IMG/VR virus record: IMGVR_UViG_3300009497_000036
Span: 1 to 26,495 of that record
DNA length: 26,495 nt
From: a virus
Direction: 5' to 3' (one strand)
Position 1 is the first letter of the stretch; each line of letters starts with the position of its first letter. Position numbers and translations under genes: made by a program. The notes under the pieces are model-generated. The model was not told the origin of the DNA and made no database searches. It saw only the letters and a program-made list of their open reading frames with translations. Shown here piece after piece: positions 17,694 to 26,201 of this stretch.

Positions 17694-18884
17694 ATGGCAA
17701 ATCAAAACTTAATTAAAGGAGCATATATGGGACCGCAAAACGCGGGTATAGCTGATTTATACTTAAACAGCATAGCTAAGAAACAAGGTAGAATGCCTGG
17801 TAGATATGGTGGTAACATACCTGTACCATACGGTGCTATGCAAAAATTCTTAAATAAAAAAGTTGATACTTACATAGATAACTTACCGCCTGGTTATGAA
17901 GTTGAGAAACTACCTGCGTACATGAGGCAAGGTGTTACTAATTGGTCTAAAGATATGCAGTTACAAGCTGGTAATTTTGCTAGATTAATGAAAAAAACAA
18001 AACCTGGATCTGCTGAATATATAAACGCTAACTCTATGTTTAATGATGTAAAAAATCAATTTAAAAATATAAGCTCAAATTTAGATCAGTTTAAAGCTTC
18101 TAAAACAGAATTTTTAAAAGACTATGATAGTAAAACAATATCAGAAGGAGCTAACACAGATCAATTAAAATTACTTTATTCAGGTCAGCCTAGCTACAGT
18201 TTAATAAATGGTCAAGTAAAATATCAACTTGAAGACGGAAGCATGGTAGACGGCAATAACCTACCTAAATATTTTAACAAAAACTCTGATGGTGCTAATA
18301 AGTTAATGCAACTTAACGAAGCATCGTATAAATCAGGTCGAAACTGGGATAGTTACACTAGATCAATGTACGAAAGAAAAGTTAGAAATGTTGTACAAGA
18401 AAAAGGTAGAGAAGGTTTACTATCTTTAGCTACAGATAAGTTCTTAGATGCGCCTATAATAGCTAAGGATCACCCTAACGGCTGGTTATTACAAGAAGAA
18501 AATCACGATCAACTTGAACAGTATGTTATAGATCAATATGTTAATGGTATGGAAGAGGCTGCTGGTCAAGGTTATCAAAAAAATCAATCATCTTCAAGTG
18601 GTGGTAGTAACTCATCTAAGTATAGTGCTAACGTTAGTAACCCTGATCAATACTTTAGTAATGATAAAATAATGGATATTCAAGGCGAATTTGGTCCATC
18701 AAGCAATCATTCAATTGAATCCGCGGGTGAAGACGGAATGTATGTATTAACAATTAGACGACCTGGTTCTAGTAACTGGGAAAGAACTATTGACATGAAT
18801 AACCCTACTGACGAAACAAGAAAATTCTACAACCAATGGTTGGGAGTAAACACATCATCTAGTATAGATCCAAACTCAATATAA
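17694..18884 (+). CDS. Internal virion/ejection protein candidate, unknown family
   Basis: This 396-residue, mostly helical soluble protein lies between the glycine-zipper protein and the giant polyvalent protein, in the gp15-like position of an ejection module. Residues 1-45 are a Gly/Arg-rich start (YMGPQNAGIADLYLNSIAKK). Residues ~45-160 are amphipathic helices, ~160-195 a short beta hairpin (YSLINGQVKYQLEDGSMV), ~200-290 helices, ~293-313 a Ser/Gly-rich linker, and ~315-396 a small terminal beta domain with VLTIRRPGSSNW. I do not recognise an enzymatic motif. The next gene starts one base after its stop, so the two are probably translated together. Confidence 0.65.
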   Translation: MANQNLIKGAYMGPQNAGIADLYLNSIAKKQGRMPGRYGGNIPVPYGAMQKFLNKKVDTYIDNLPPGYEVEKLPAYMRQGVTNWSKDMQLQAGNFARLMKKTKPGSAEYINANSMFNDVKNQFKNISSNLDQFKASKTEFLKDYDSKTISEGANTDQLKLLYSGQPSYSLINGQVKYQLEDGSMVDGNNLPKYFNKNSDGANKLMQLNEASYKSGRNWDSYTRSMYERKVRNVVQEKGREGLLSLATDKFLDAPIIAKDHPNGWLLQEENHDQLEQYVIDQYVNGMEEAAGQGYQKNQSSSSGGSNSSKYSANVSNPDQYFSNDKIMDIQGEFGPSSNHSIESAGEDGMYVLTIRRPGSSNWERTIDMNNPTDETRKFYNQWLGVNTSSSIDPNSI

Positions 18885-18885
18885 T

Positions 18886-21800
18886 ATGGAAGAACTTTAC
18901 AGACAACTATATGCTAAATATAGTCCAGGTCTAAGTGAAGAAGAGTTGAATACTAAACTTCAATTTGCTTCTGAACAAGATCCAGAGGAGTGGATCAATG
19001 CGTTTTATCAGAAGTACACAGGCTCAGGTCCGAGCGAAGAACAATCAAACTACATATCGAATTACATGTCTGAGAACAAATCATCTACTGATTTAGTTCA
19101 ACTACCTAGCGAAGCTGAACCTAGTTGGATGCAAAAATTATTTGGTCAATCTGACTTTAGAGACGACCAAGCTACCGTAGGTGAATTTGAAGGGGAATCG
19201 TTTGACCTTTTGATAGATCCTAGTAAGTATACTAAAAAAGATTTAGAAGCTTACGTTAAACTTAGAGATGAATATAACAAAGTAGGTCCTAGTAAAGACA
19301 TGCAGTTATATACTAAGAATTATGAAGAAAACTTAAAACAATACGGTGATAAAGCTTCAAATCTTCAAGAGATGTGGGCTGGTTTAAAAGCTGTTGGAAG
19401 CACTGTTTCACTAAAAAATCCATTTGGAGCTATAGATGATATAGCTGTTGATTCTTTTTTAAGACCAGTAAGAGTAATGTATGGTTCTGAGCAAGTTGAA
19501 AAAGTTATTGGAGGTACTACCGTTGCAGCGGGTGCATCTAAAAAAGGTAAACTTCCAGCAAAACTTCTTAGAGGTTTAGGTGGTGGTTGGGCAGTTGCTC
19601 AAGGATCTGGTGATTCAGCTTTGCAATTACATACTTTAATAGCGGAAGAGTTAGGCGATGACTACACAGCGGAACAATTAGAATCTTTGTTGGGTGATGA
19701 AGAAGCATTTATGAAAATGAGAAGATCTGCGGCAATTAAAGGTGGAACAACAGCTTTAGTAGATTTTGCATTTATGAAATTAAGTATGGGTGCTGGAAAA
19801 GGAATTAACAAGTCTTTAGCAAGAGCAAAAGTACCTGGGTTTGTAAGAAAACCAGCTGCAGTTATTGGTGCTATGCAGGTAGAAGGTGTTGGTGGAGCAA
19901 CGGCTGAAGGAGCTGGTCAAGTTTTTACTAACCTAAGTGAGCAAGATAGAAAAACAGGTGAAATGGATCTTGGCAAAGCGGTTAAGGATGTTGATGGTGG
20001 TGAGCTAGTTATGGAATATTTTGCTGAACAATTATTCGGTGGAATAACCGGTGTAGCTGGTGTAAGAAAAGGTGTTGGTTCATACAGTATAAATGGTAAT
20101 CCTCATAATGAATCTGATTTTAGAGCTATAATGGACGGTATGAGTGATGAAGATATAGCTAAAGTATCTTTTGATATTAAAAATGATGATACTACCGCTG
20201 AATTATTTGAAAGTAGAAGAAAAGATGGTTTTATAAAAAACAACTTAGATACCAGGGTTACTGAAGAAGGTGATAGAACAAAACTTTTTGAATTAGAAAA
20301 AGAATTACAAGAGCTAGAGTCAAAGGGTTCAGTAACACAATCTCAAAAAAATGAAATAAGTAATAAAAAATCTGAAATAAAAGATATAACTAATACTTAT
20401 TTTGAAAAAAATAAAAGTTTAGAAGAAAATAAAGAAATCACAAACCAACAAGTATTAAAAAAAGCGGTTGGATCAGACATAGCTGAAGCTATGGGTGGTA
20501 AACAAGAGGTGCTTCAATACGATCAAGTTGTAGAAAGATATGGAGAAGATGCTGGTAGGCAAGCTGGTTTTATAGATCCTAAAACTGGTAAAGTTATTGT
20601 TAATAAAACTGTAGCAATTGACGGTGAAGGTAATCTTAACGTTGCCGGTCATGAGTTTATACATCAAGCATTGAACGCTAGGTTAAATGGAAAAGACAAA
20701 CAAGCTAGTGAAGCTGCACAAAAAGCTATAGAAAGCTTTAAACAAAAGATGGCTAAAGACAATGCAGATATTCATGCGATGGTTTTAGATAACTTCAAAA
20801 AACTAAACTACAGTAATGAAGAGGTTACTGGTGTAAATGCAGATGAGTATTTAGCTCAACTATCAGACTTAATGTCTAAAGACAAAAGTATAGCTAGAAA
20901 AATACAAGGTAAAGGTAGAATAGAATCTTTTATAGATAGTGTTAAAGATCTTATATCAGATACGTTAGGTATACCAAAAGCAGAGCTTAACTTTAAAACG
21001 GCAGATGATGTTACAAACTTCATGATAGCCCACAACAAAGCTTTTACTAATAAAAAAGCCGACACAAGGTTTAGAAAATTTACTAGTGAAAAAGTAGCTT
21101 CGACAGGTAAGAGAAAATTTAGTAAAGTAAATTTAGATCAAGCTGCGGATCCTGGTCCTATAATAGATGCTTTAACAAAAGGTGCTAAAACAAAAGCTGA
21201 GTTTCAAAGTCCTAATGGTGGGTTTGGCCAAGTTTATGAAGCTATAATAAACGGAGACTTAGATAAGTTATTTGGATCCGGTCTAAATAAGCAACAAAAA
21301 GATTTAGCTAGAGAAGAACTAGCAAACAGGTTAGTTAACTACGATTCAGCAAAAACACCTAGTTTATATAAGTGGTTTGGTAGTAATATAGTATATGCTA
21401 AAAGAGAAGCTAACAAAGCTTTAGCTATAGAAGCTAAAAAAGATAGACAGACTAAAAGTATCGATCAAGCTAAGAAAAATACTGAAGGTGATTCTTTTGC
21501 TACTCAAATAGAAGACACCACAGAGTTAACACCTGATGAAATACTAGATGCTAAACTTGCTAAAGAAAGAAAAGCTAAACAAGCTCCTGTAAAAGTAAAA
21601 GAAACATTGAGAAGAAAAATGGGCTTTGAAAGAAATGGTAAAGTTCATAATAGAATTAAAAAAGCTATTAAAACAAATATTCTTAGAAAAATGATGGTTA
21701 CAAGATCAGCGTTAAAAGAAGATATAGCTACTGGTCAATACAAGAAAGGTGATAAAATAACTGAAGCTGTTGATATAACAGATTTAAGATGGCAAAAAGA

Positions 21801-24800
21801 ATTAAATAAAAACTTAGGTTTTTATCTACAAGAAACTATGTATGAAGTTATGGGTAGAAGCACTGTAGATTATACTAACTTTTTAGATAAATTTATAGTA
21901 GAAGCTTTTGACATGATGGATCAAAACAATATAAACAAAAGATATAAAGATCTTGTTGTTAAAGTTGTTGATAGACAAAGCTCAAAACAATCATCACTAG
22001 ATAAGAATGTAAAAAGTAAAACAGCTGGTAACGCTTTATTTAAAAAAGCTAATAAAACTAAAGAACAATTAGTAGATTACTTTTTAAAACGTGGTAGAAA
22101 AGAAAGTCTAGCTCAAGTATTAGGTATAGAGTTTGGTCATGATGCTACTATGGAAGTTTTAGCTGAACCAGAAATAATGAGTAAAGCTGAGCAAGTATTA
22201 GTTAACAAAGGTAATTTAAAAAACCAAGCATTAACATCCCTTATAGCTAAGCAAATAAATAGAGATCCAGAATTAAAGTTTAGTAAAGTTTTAGATTTAG
22301 ACCAGAAGGATCAATTTGTACAAAAAGGATATGATTTTATACAAGCAATTAAAAAACTTCCAACAAGTAGAAAAAACATAATAGATGTGCTACGTTTTCA
22401 GTTTCCAGAATGGAGTGACAAAACATTAGCTAGCTTTGCTACGGAAATAATTAATCCAGTAAGAAGATATTTAGATCCAAAACTTAAAAAGAAAGGTATA
22501 AAAAATGAAAAAATAGATCCTTCAACTTTTATTTTTGAAAGTTTAAATTTAAAAATAAATAAACAAAACGATAACATAAATAAAATAACTGGAAATAAAG
22601 AATCTTTTAGAGATTTGTTTTTTAATGGTGATAAGCAAGCTGATGTTAGAGAAAATCTTAAAAACTACTTTTTAGACTCTATGAGCAAAGAGGTAATTAT
22701 AGATGGTGAAAAAACTAAAGTGCCAATAACTAATGACAAAGAAGTGATAAGTGTTCTTCAAGGTTTAATGCTTCATAAATCTCACAACACTGTTGGTGGT
22801 AAAAGCTTTAAAAAAAGATACCAGTCTTATAGTAGCGCTAAAGATTTTTACGACAATACATTTGCTTTTATACCAAATGTTACTGTAGTAGGTACTAAGA
22901 CAAAGCAAGGAATGTCTTATGCAATACATTATAAAGGTGTTAAGGTTAATTTTCCTCCAGCCGTATCACAATCAACAAAACTGACAGTAAAAGGTAAAAG
23001 AGTTAATAAAACAAAAGCATGGTGGGCGGAAAACTATGATAACTATGATGAAAGTGCAAAAAGAAACTTTGATGAAGTCAATAAGTATTTAGCTTACGTA
23101 GCTAAAATAAAAGATACTAGTGTTAAAGCTATGATGATAATGTCAATGAAACAAGGTATGGGTTCTATGCTGAAGTCTGCTGCTCGTGTTGAATATCATT
23201 ACGAAGGTAATTACAAGGGTGAACTTTTGTTTGAGCATATGGTACCCACTGAAAAAGCCCTGTTTGATTTATTAAGTTTTCATTCTGGTAGTAAAAAGTA
23301 TACGCTAGATGAAATACAAAAACAATATGTTGTTGCTATTATTCCAAAAACAATGGATAACAATATAAATGTTATATTTAACCAAGATAGATTATCTAAC
23401 TTTGATTATGCTACTGATGATGCTAGTTTGTTATATTATAACCCTGCTACGTTTGGCTATACCAACATGTACTCTATGAAGTCTCTTAGTGGTAAGGGTG
23501 AAATTATAGGAGAACAGTGGGCTAAATTTAAAGGAAAAATAAATAGCAAAAAAAATCAACAAGCTTTAAATAGATTAAACAAGATACAAGATATAAGAAA
23601 TAATAACTATAAGTTTTCTAAAGCTCCTGACAACAAAGGTATGAGTATATTTGATTTTGATGATACATTAGCTCAATCAAATAGTAAAGTAGGTGTTACA
23701 ATGCCTAACGGTAAGAAAAGAAAAATTACAGCTACTGAGTTTGCTATTGAATCTGCTGACTTAGAAGCTGCCGGAGCTACATTTGATTTCAGTGAGTTTA
23801 ACAAAGTTATTGATGGTAAGAAAGGACCTTTCTTCGATCTAGCTCAACAAATAAACAGTAAGTTTGGTAGTAAAGAAATATATGTATTAACAGCAAGACC
23901 TCAAGAAGCTTCTTATGCAATACATGCTTTTCTAAAAGGTATGGGGCTAAATATACCTATAGAAAACATAACTGGTTTAGAAGATGGTAAAGCGTCTGCT
24001 AAGGCTGACTGGGTTATAGCTAAAGTAGCTGATGGTTATAATAATATTTTATTTGCTGATGATGCAATAAAAAATGTTAAAGCTGTAAAAGAAGTATTAG
24101 AAATAGCTGAGGTAAAAAATGATGTACGACAAGCAAAGATTAAATTTAGTAAAACACTAGATGAAAACTTTAACACTATATTAGAAAGAAAGTCTGGTAT
24201 TAATAAAAATGAAGAATATAGTAAAGCAGCTGGTAAAGCAGCTGGATTAGGTAAAGGTAAGTATAAATTCTGGATGCCACCTTCAGCTGAAGACTTTGTG
24301 GGTCTAATTTACAATATGCTACCTGAAGGTAAGGCTGGAGAAAAATCTTTTAAATTCTTTACACAAGCTTTAATAGATCCATACTGGGCAGGTGTAAGAT
24401 CATTAAATGCAGCTAAGCAAGCTTTAGGTAATGACTTTTATGCTTTAAAGAAAAGATTTCCAAAAGCTTTTAAATCATTATTAAAAGATGTAGGTTATAA
24501 ACAATATTCAAACGAACAAGCTATAAGGGTTTATCTATGGAATAAAGCTGGTTTTGAAATACCAGGTATGTCTAAAGTTGATATAGAAAAGTTATCTGAT
24601 ATAGTAAGAAACAATCGCAACATGAGAGGTTTTGCTGATCTTGTTGGTGCTACAACTAAACTAGAAGAAGGTTATATAAAACCTGGTCAAGACTGGGTTA
24701 GTGGTACTATAGCTTATGATTACTTTAGTATAGCTCAAAAAACAAATAGAAAAAAGTATTTAGCTAATTGGATAGAAAGAAAAAATGAAATATTCTCTGA

Positions 24801-26199
24801 AAAGAACATGAATAAAATTGAAGCTATATATGGTGAAGATTATAGAAGTGCTTTAGAAGATATATTATGGAGAATGGAAAATGGTACGAACAGAACCACC
24901 GGTAAAAACAAATTAGTTAATAGTTGGATGAATTGGGTTAATAATTCTGTTGGTGCTATAATGTTCTTTAACAGTAGATCAGCTATACTTCAGACAATAT
25001 CTATGATAAACTTTATAAATTGGTCTGATAATAATCCATTAAAAGCTGGTATGGCCTTTGCTAATCAACCACAGTTTTGGTCTGATTTTAGTATGATATT
25101 TAATTCAGACATGCTAAAACAAAGAAGAGCTGGATTACAGAGTGATGTTAACGAGGCTGAGATAGCTCAAGCTGTTGCTGGTAAAACAGATAAAGCTTCT
25201 GCAGCTATATCTTATTTATTGAAAAAAGGTTTCTTACCTACACAGATGGCAGATAGCTTCGCGATATCAATGGGTGGTGCTAGTTTTTATAGAAATAGAT
25301 TTAATACATATAAGAGTCAAGGTATGACTGAAGCACAAGCTAAAGATAAAGCTTTTGCTGATTTTGCTAAAACATCTGAAGAATCACAACAATCTGCTGA
25401 TCCTGCTTTAATATCACAACAACAAGCTGGACCGCTTGGTAGACTGATACTTGCGTTTCAAAACACACCAATGCAGTATGCAAGATTAATAAAAAAAGCC
25501 GTATTAGATCTTAAAAATGGTCGAGGAGATGTAAAGACTAATATATCCAAAATACTATATTATGGTGTATTACAGAATATAATATTTTCTACTTTACAGT
25601 CTGGTTTATTTGCATTAGCTTTTGATGATGAAGAAGATGAAGAGCTAACACAAAAACTAGAAAACAAAAAGCTAAGAGCGTTAAACACTTCTCTTGATAG
25701 TTTACTAAGAGGTGGCGGTGTATATGGCGCTGGTATATCTACTATCAAAAACATGATACTTCAATTTAATGCTCAAAATGATAAAGGTTATAGAGCAGAC
25801 CACGCTTATACAATGATTGAAGCTATTAACTTATCCCCTCCAATCGGTAGTAAGGCTAGAAAAATTTACTCAGCTACACAAACATATAAGTTTAACAAAA
25901 AGATTATACCAACAATGGGTATGGGTGTTGATAACCCAGCTTATTTAGCTATAGCCAATATAGTATCTGCTACTACAAACGTACCTTTAGATAGAGCTAT
26001 AATGAAAATAAACAACTTAAGAGCCACTGCTGATTCACAAAATCAAGCTTGGCAAAGAGTTGCCACGTTTTTAGGTTGGAATACTTGGGATGTTGGTGTT
26101 AAGAATAAAGCTGTTGAAAAAGCTAAAGCTAAAAGCAAAAGAAAAAGTAAATCAAAAAGTAACAAGGATATACAAAGACTATTAAACAAAAGAAAATAA
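18886..26199 (+). CDS. Giant modular ejection protein: HExxH peptidase-like, HAD phosphatase, polyvalent C-terminus
   Basis: This 2437-residue protein probably enters the host with the DNA. Residues ~170-410 are Gly/Ala-rich helices. H589-E-F-I-H593 is an HExxH zinc-peptidase motif with E654 as a possible third ligand. Residues ~805-885 loosely resemble sigma-70 region 2 (YDSAKTPSLYKWF at 819-831, later FATQIED). Residues ~1420-1475 include an EHMVP motif at 1450-1454. Residues 1586-1750 are a HAD phosphatase with D1590-F-D1592-D-T1594, VLTARP at 1667-1672 and FADD ending D1725-D1726. The C-terminal ~680 residues resemble 'large polyvalent protein' tails, with a hydrophobic helix near 2224-2245, PLDRAIMKINNL and a Lys-rich end. 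K-F-S-K occurs at 744, 1131, 1576 and 1753, each between modules. It occupies the T7 gp16-like position. The HAD call is firm; the sigma resemblance is weak. Confidence 0.85.
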   Translation: MEELYRQLYAKYSPGLSEEELNTKLQFASEQDPEEWINAFYQKYTGSGPSEEQSNYISNYMSENKSSTDLVQLPSEAEPSWMQKLFGQSDFRDDQATVGEFEGESFDLLIDPSKYTKKDLEAYVKLRDEYNKVGPSKDMQLYTKNYEENLKQYGDKASNLQEMWAGLKAVGSTVSLKNPFGAIDDIAVDSFLRPVRVMYGSEQVEKVIGGTTVAAGASKKGKLPAKLLRGLGGGWAVAQGSGDSALQLHTLIAEELGDDYTAEQLESLLGDEEAFMKMRRSAAIKGGTTALVDFAFMKLSMGAGKGINKSLARAKVPGFVRKPAAVIGAMQVEGVGGATAEGAGQVFTNLSEQDRKTGEMDLGKAVKDVDGGELVMEYFAEQLFGGITGVAGVRKGVGSYSINGNPHNESDFRAIMDGMSDEDIAKVSFDIKNDDTTAELFESRRKDGFIKNNLDTRVTEEGDRTKLFELEKELQELESKGSVTQSQKNEISNKKSEIKDITNTYFEKNKSLEENKEITNQQVLKKAVGSDIAEAMGGKQEVLQYDQVVERYGEDAGRQAGFIDPKTGKVIVNKTVAIDGEGNLNVAGHEFIHQALNARLNGKDKQASEAAQKAIESFKQKMAKDNADIHAMVLDNFKKLNYSNEEVTGVNADEYLAQLSDLMSKDKSIARKIQGKGRIESFIDSVKDLISDTLGIPKAELNFKTADDVTNFMIAHNKAFTNKKADTRFRKFTSEKVASTGKRKFSKVNLDQAADPGPIIDALTKGAKTKAEFQSPNGGFGQVYEAIINGDLDKLFGSGLNKQQKDLAREELANRLVNYDSAKTPSLYKWFGSNIVYAKREANKALAIEAKKDRQTKSIDQAKKNTEGDSFATQIEDTTELTPDEILDAKLAKERKAKQAPVKVKETLRRKMGFERNGKVHNRIKKAIKTNILRKMMVTRSALKEDIATGQYKKGDKITEAVDITDLRWQKELNKNLGFYLQETMYEVMGRSTVDYTNFLDKFIVEAFDMMDQNNINKRYKDLVVKVVDRQSSKQSSLDKNVKSKTAGNALFKKANKTKEQLVDYFLKRGRKESLAQVLGIEFGHDATMEVLAEPEIMSKAEQVLVNKGNLKNQALTSLIAKQINRDPELKFSKVLDLDQKDQFVQKGYDFIQAIKKLPTSRKNIIDVLRFQFPEWSDKTLASFATEIINPVRRYLDPKLKKKGIKNEKIDPSTFIFESLNLKINKQNDNINKITGNKESFRDLFFNGDKQADVRENLKNYFLDSMSKEVIIDGEKTKVPITNDKEVISVLQGLMLHKSHNTVGGKSFKKRYQSYSSAKDFYDNTFAFIPNVTVVGTKTKQGMSYAIHYKGVKVNFPPAVSQSTKLTVKGKRVNKTKAWWAENYDNYDESAKRNFDEVNKYLAYVAKIKDTSVKAMMIMSMKQGMGSMLKSAARVEYHYEGNYKGELLFEHMVPTEKALFDLLSFHSGSKKYTLDEIQKQYVVAIIPKTMDNNINVIFNQDRLSNFDYATDDASLLYYNPATFGYTNMYSMKSLSGKGEIIGEQWAKFKGKINSKKNQQALNRLNKIQDIRNNNYKFSKAPDNKGMSIFDFDDTLAQSNSKVGVTMPNGKKRKITATEFAIESADLEAAGATFDFSEFNKVIDGKKGPFFDLAQQINSKFGSKEIYVLTARPQEASYAIHAFLKGMGLNIPIENITGLEDGKASAKADWVIAKVADGYNNILFADDAIKNVKAVKEVLEIAEVKNDVRQAKIKFSKTLDENFNTILERKSGINKNEEYSKAAGKAAGLGKGKYKFWMPPSAEDFVGLIYNMLPEGKAGEKSFKFFTQALIDPYWAGVRSLNAAKQALGNDFYALKKRFPKAFKSLLKDVGYKQYSNEQAIRVYLWNKAGFEIPGMSKVDIEKLSDIVRNNRNMRGFADLVGATTKLEEGYIKPGQDWVSGTIAYDYFSIAQKTNRKKYLANWIERKNEIFSEKNMNKIEAIYGEDYRSALEDILWRMENGTNRTTGKNKLVNSWMNWVNNSVGAIMFFNSRSAILQTISMINFINWSDNNPLKAGMAFANQPQFWSDFSMIFNSDMLKQRRAGLQSDVNEAEIAQAVAGKTDKASAAISYLLKKGFLPTQMADSFAISMGGASFYRNRFNTYKSQGMTEAQAKDKAFADFAKTSEESQQSADPALISQQQAGPLGRLILAFQNTPMQYARLIKKAVLDLKNGRGDVKTNISKILYYGVLQNIIFSTLQSGLFALAFDDEEDEELTQKLENKKLRALNTSLDSLLRGGGVYGAGISTIKNMILQFNAQNDKGYRADHAYTMIEAINLSPPIGSKARKIYSATQTYKFNKKIIPTMGMGVDNPAYLAIANIVSATTNVPLDRAIMKINNLRATADSQNQAWQRVATFLGWNTWDVGVKNKAVEKAKAKSKRKSKSKSNKDIQRLLNKRK

Positions 26200-26201
26200 C
26201 T

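Noticed and set aside
18886-26199. Giant protein considered as a virion RNA polymerase (N4-type) or as a MuF toxin carrier
   Set aside because: I found no polymerase motifs, and the N-terminus lacks a recognisable MuF fold; the visible motifs are HExxH and HAD.
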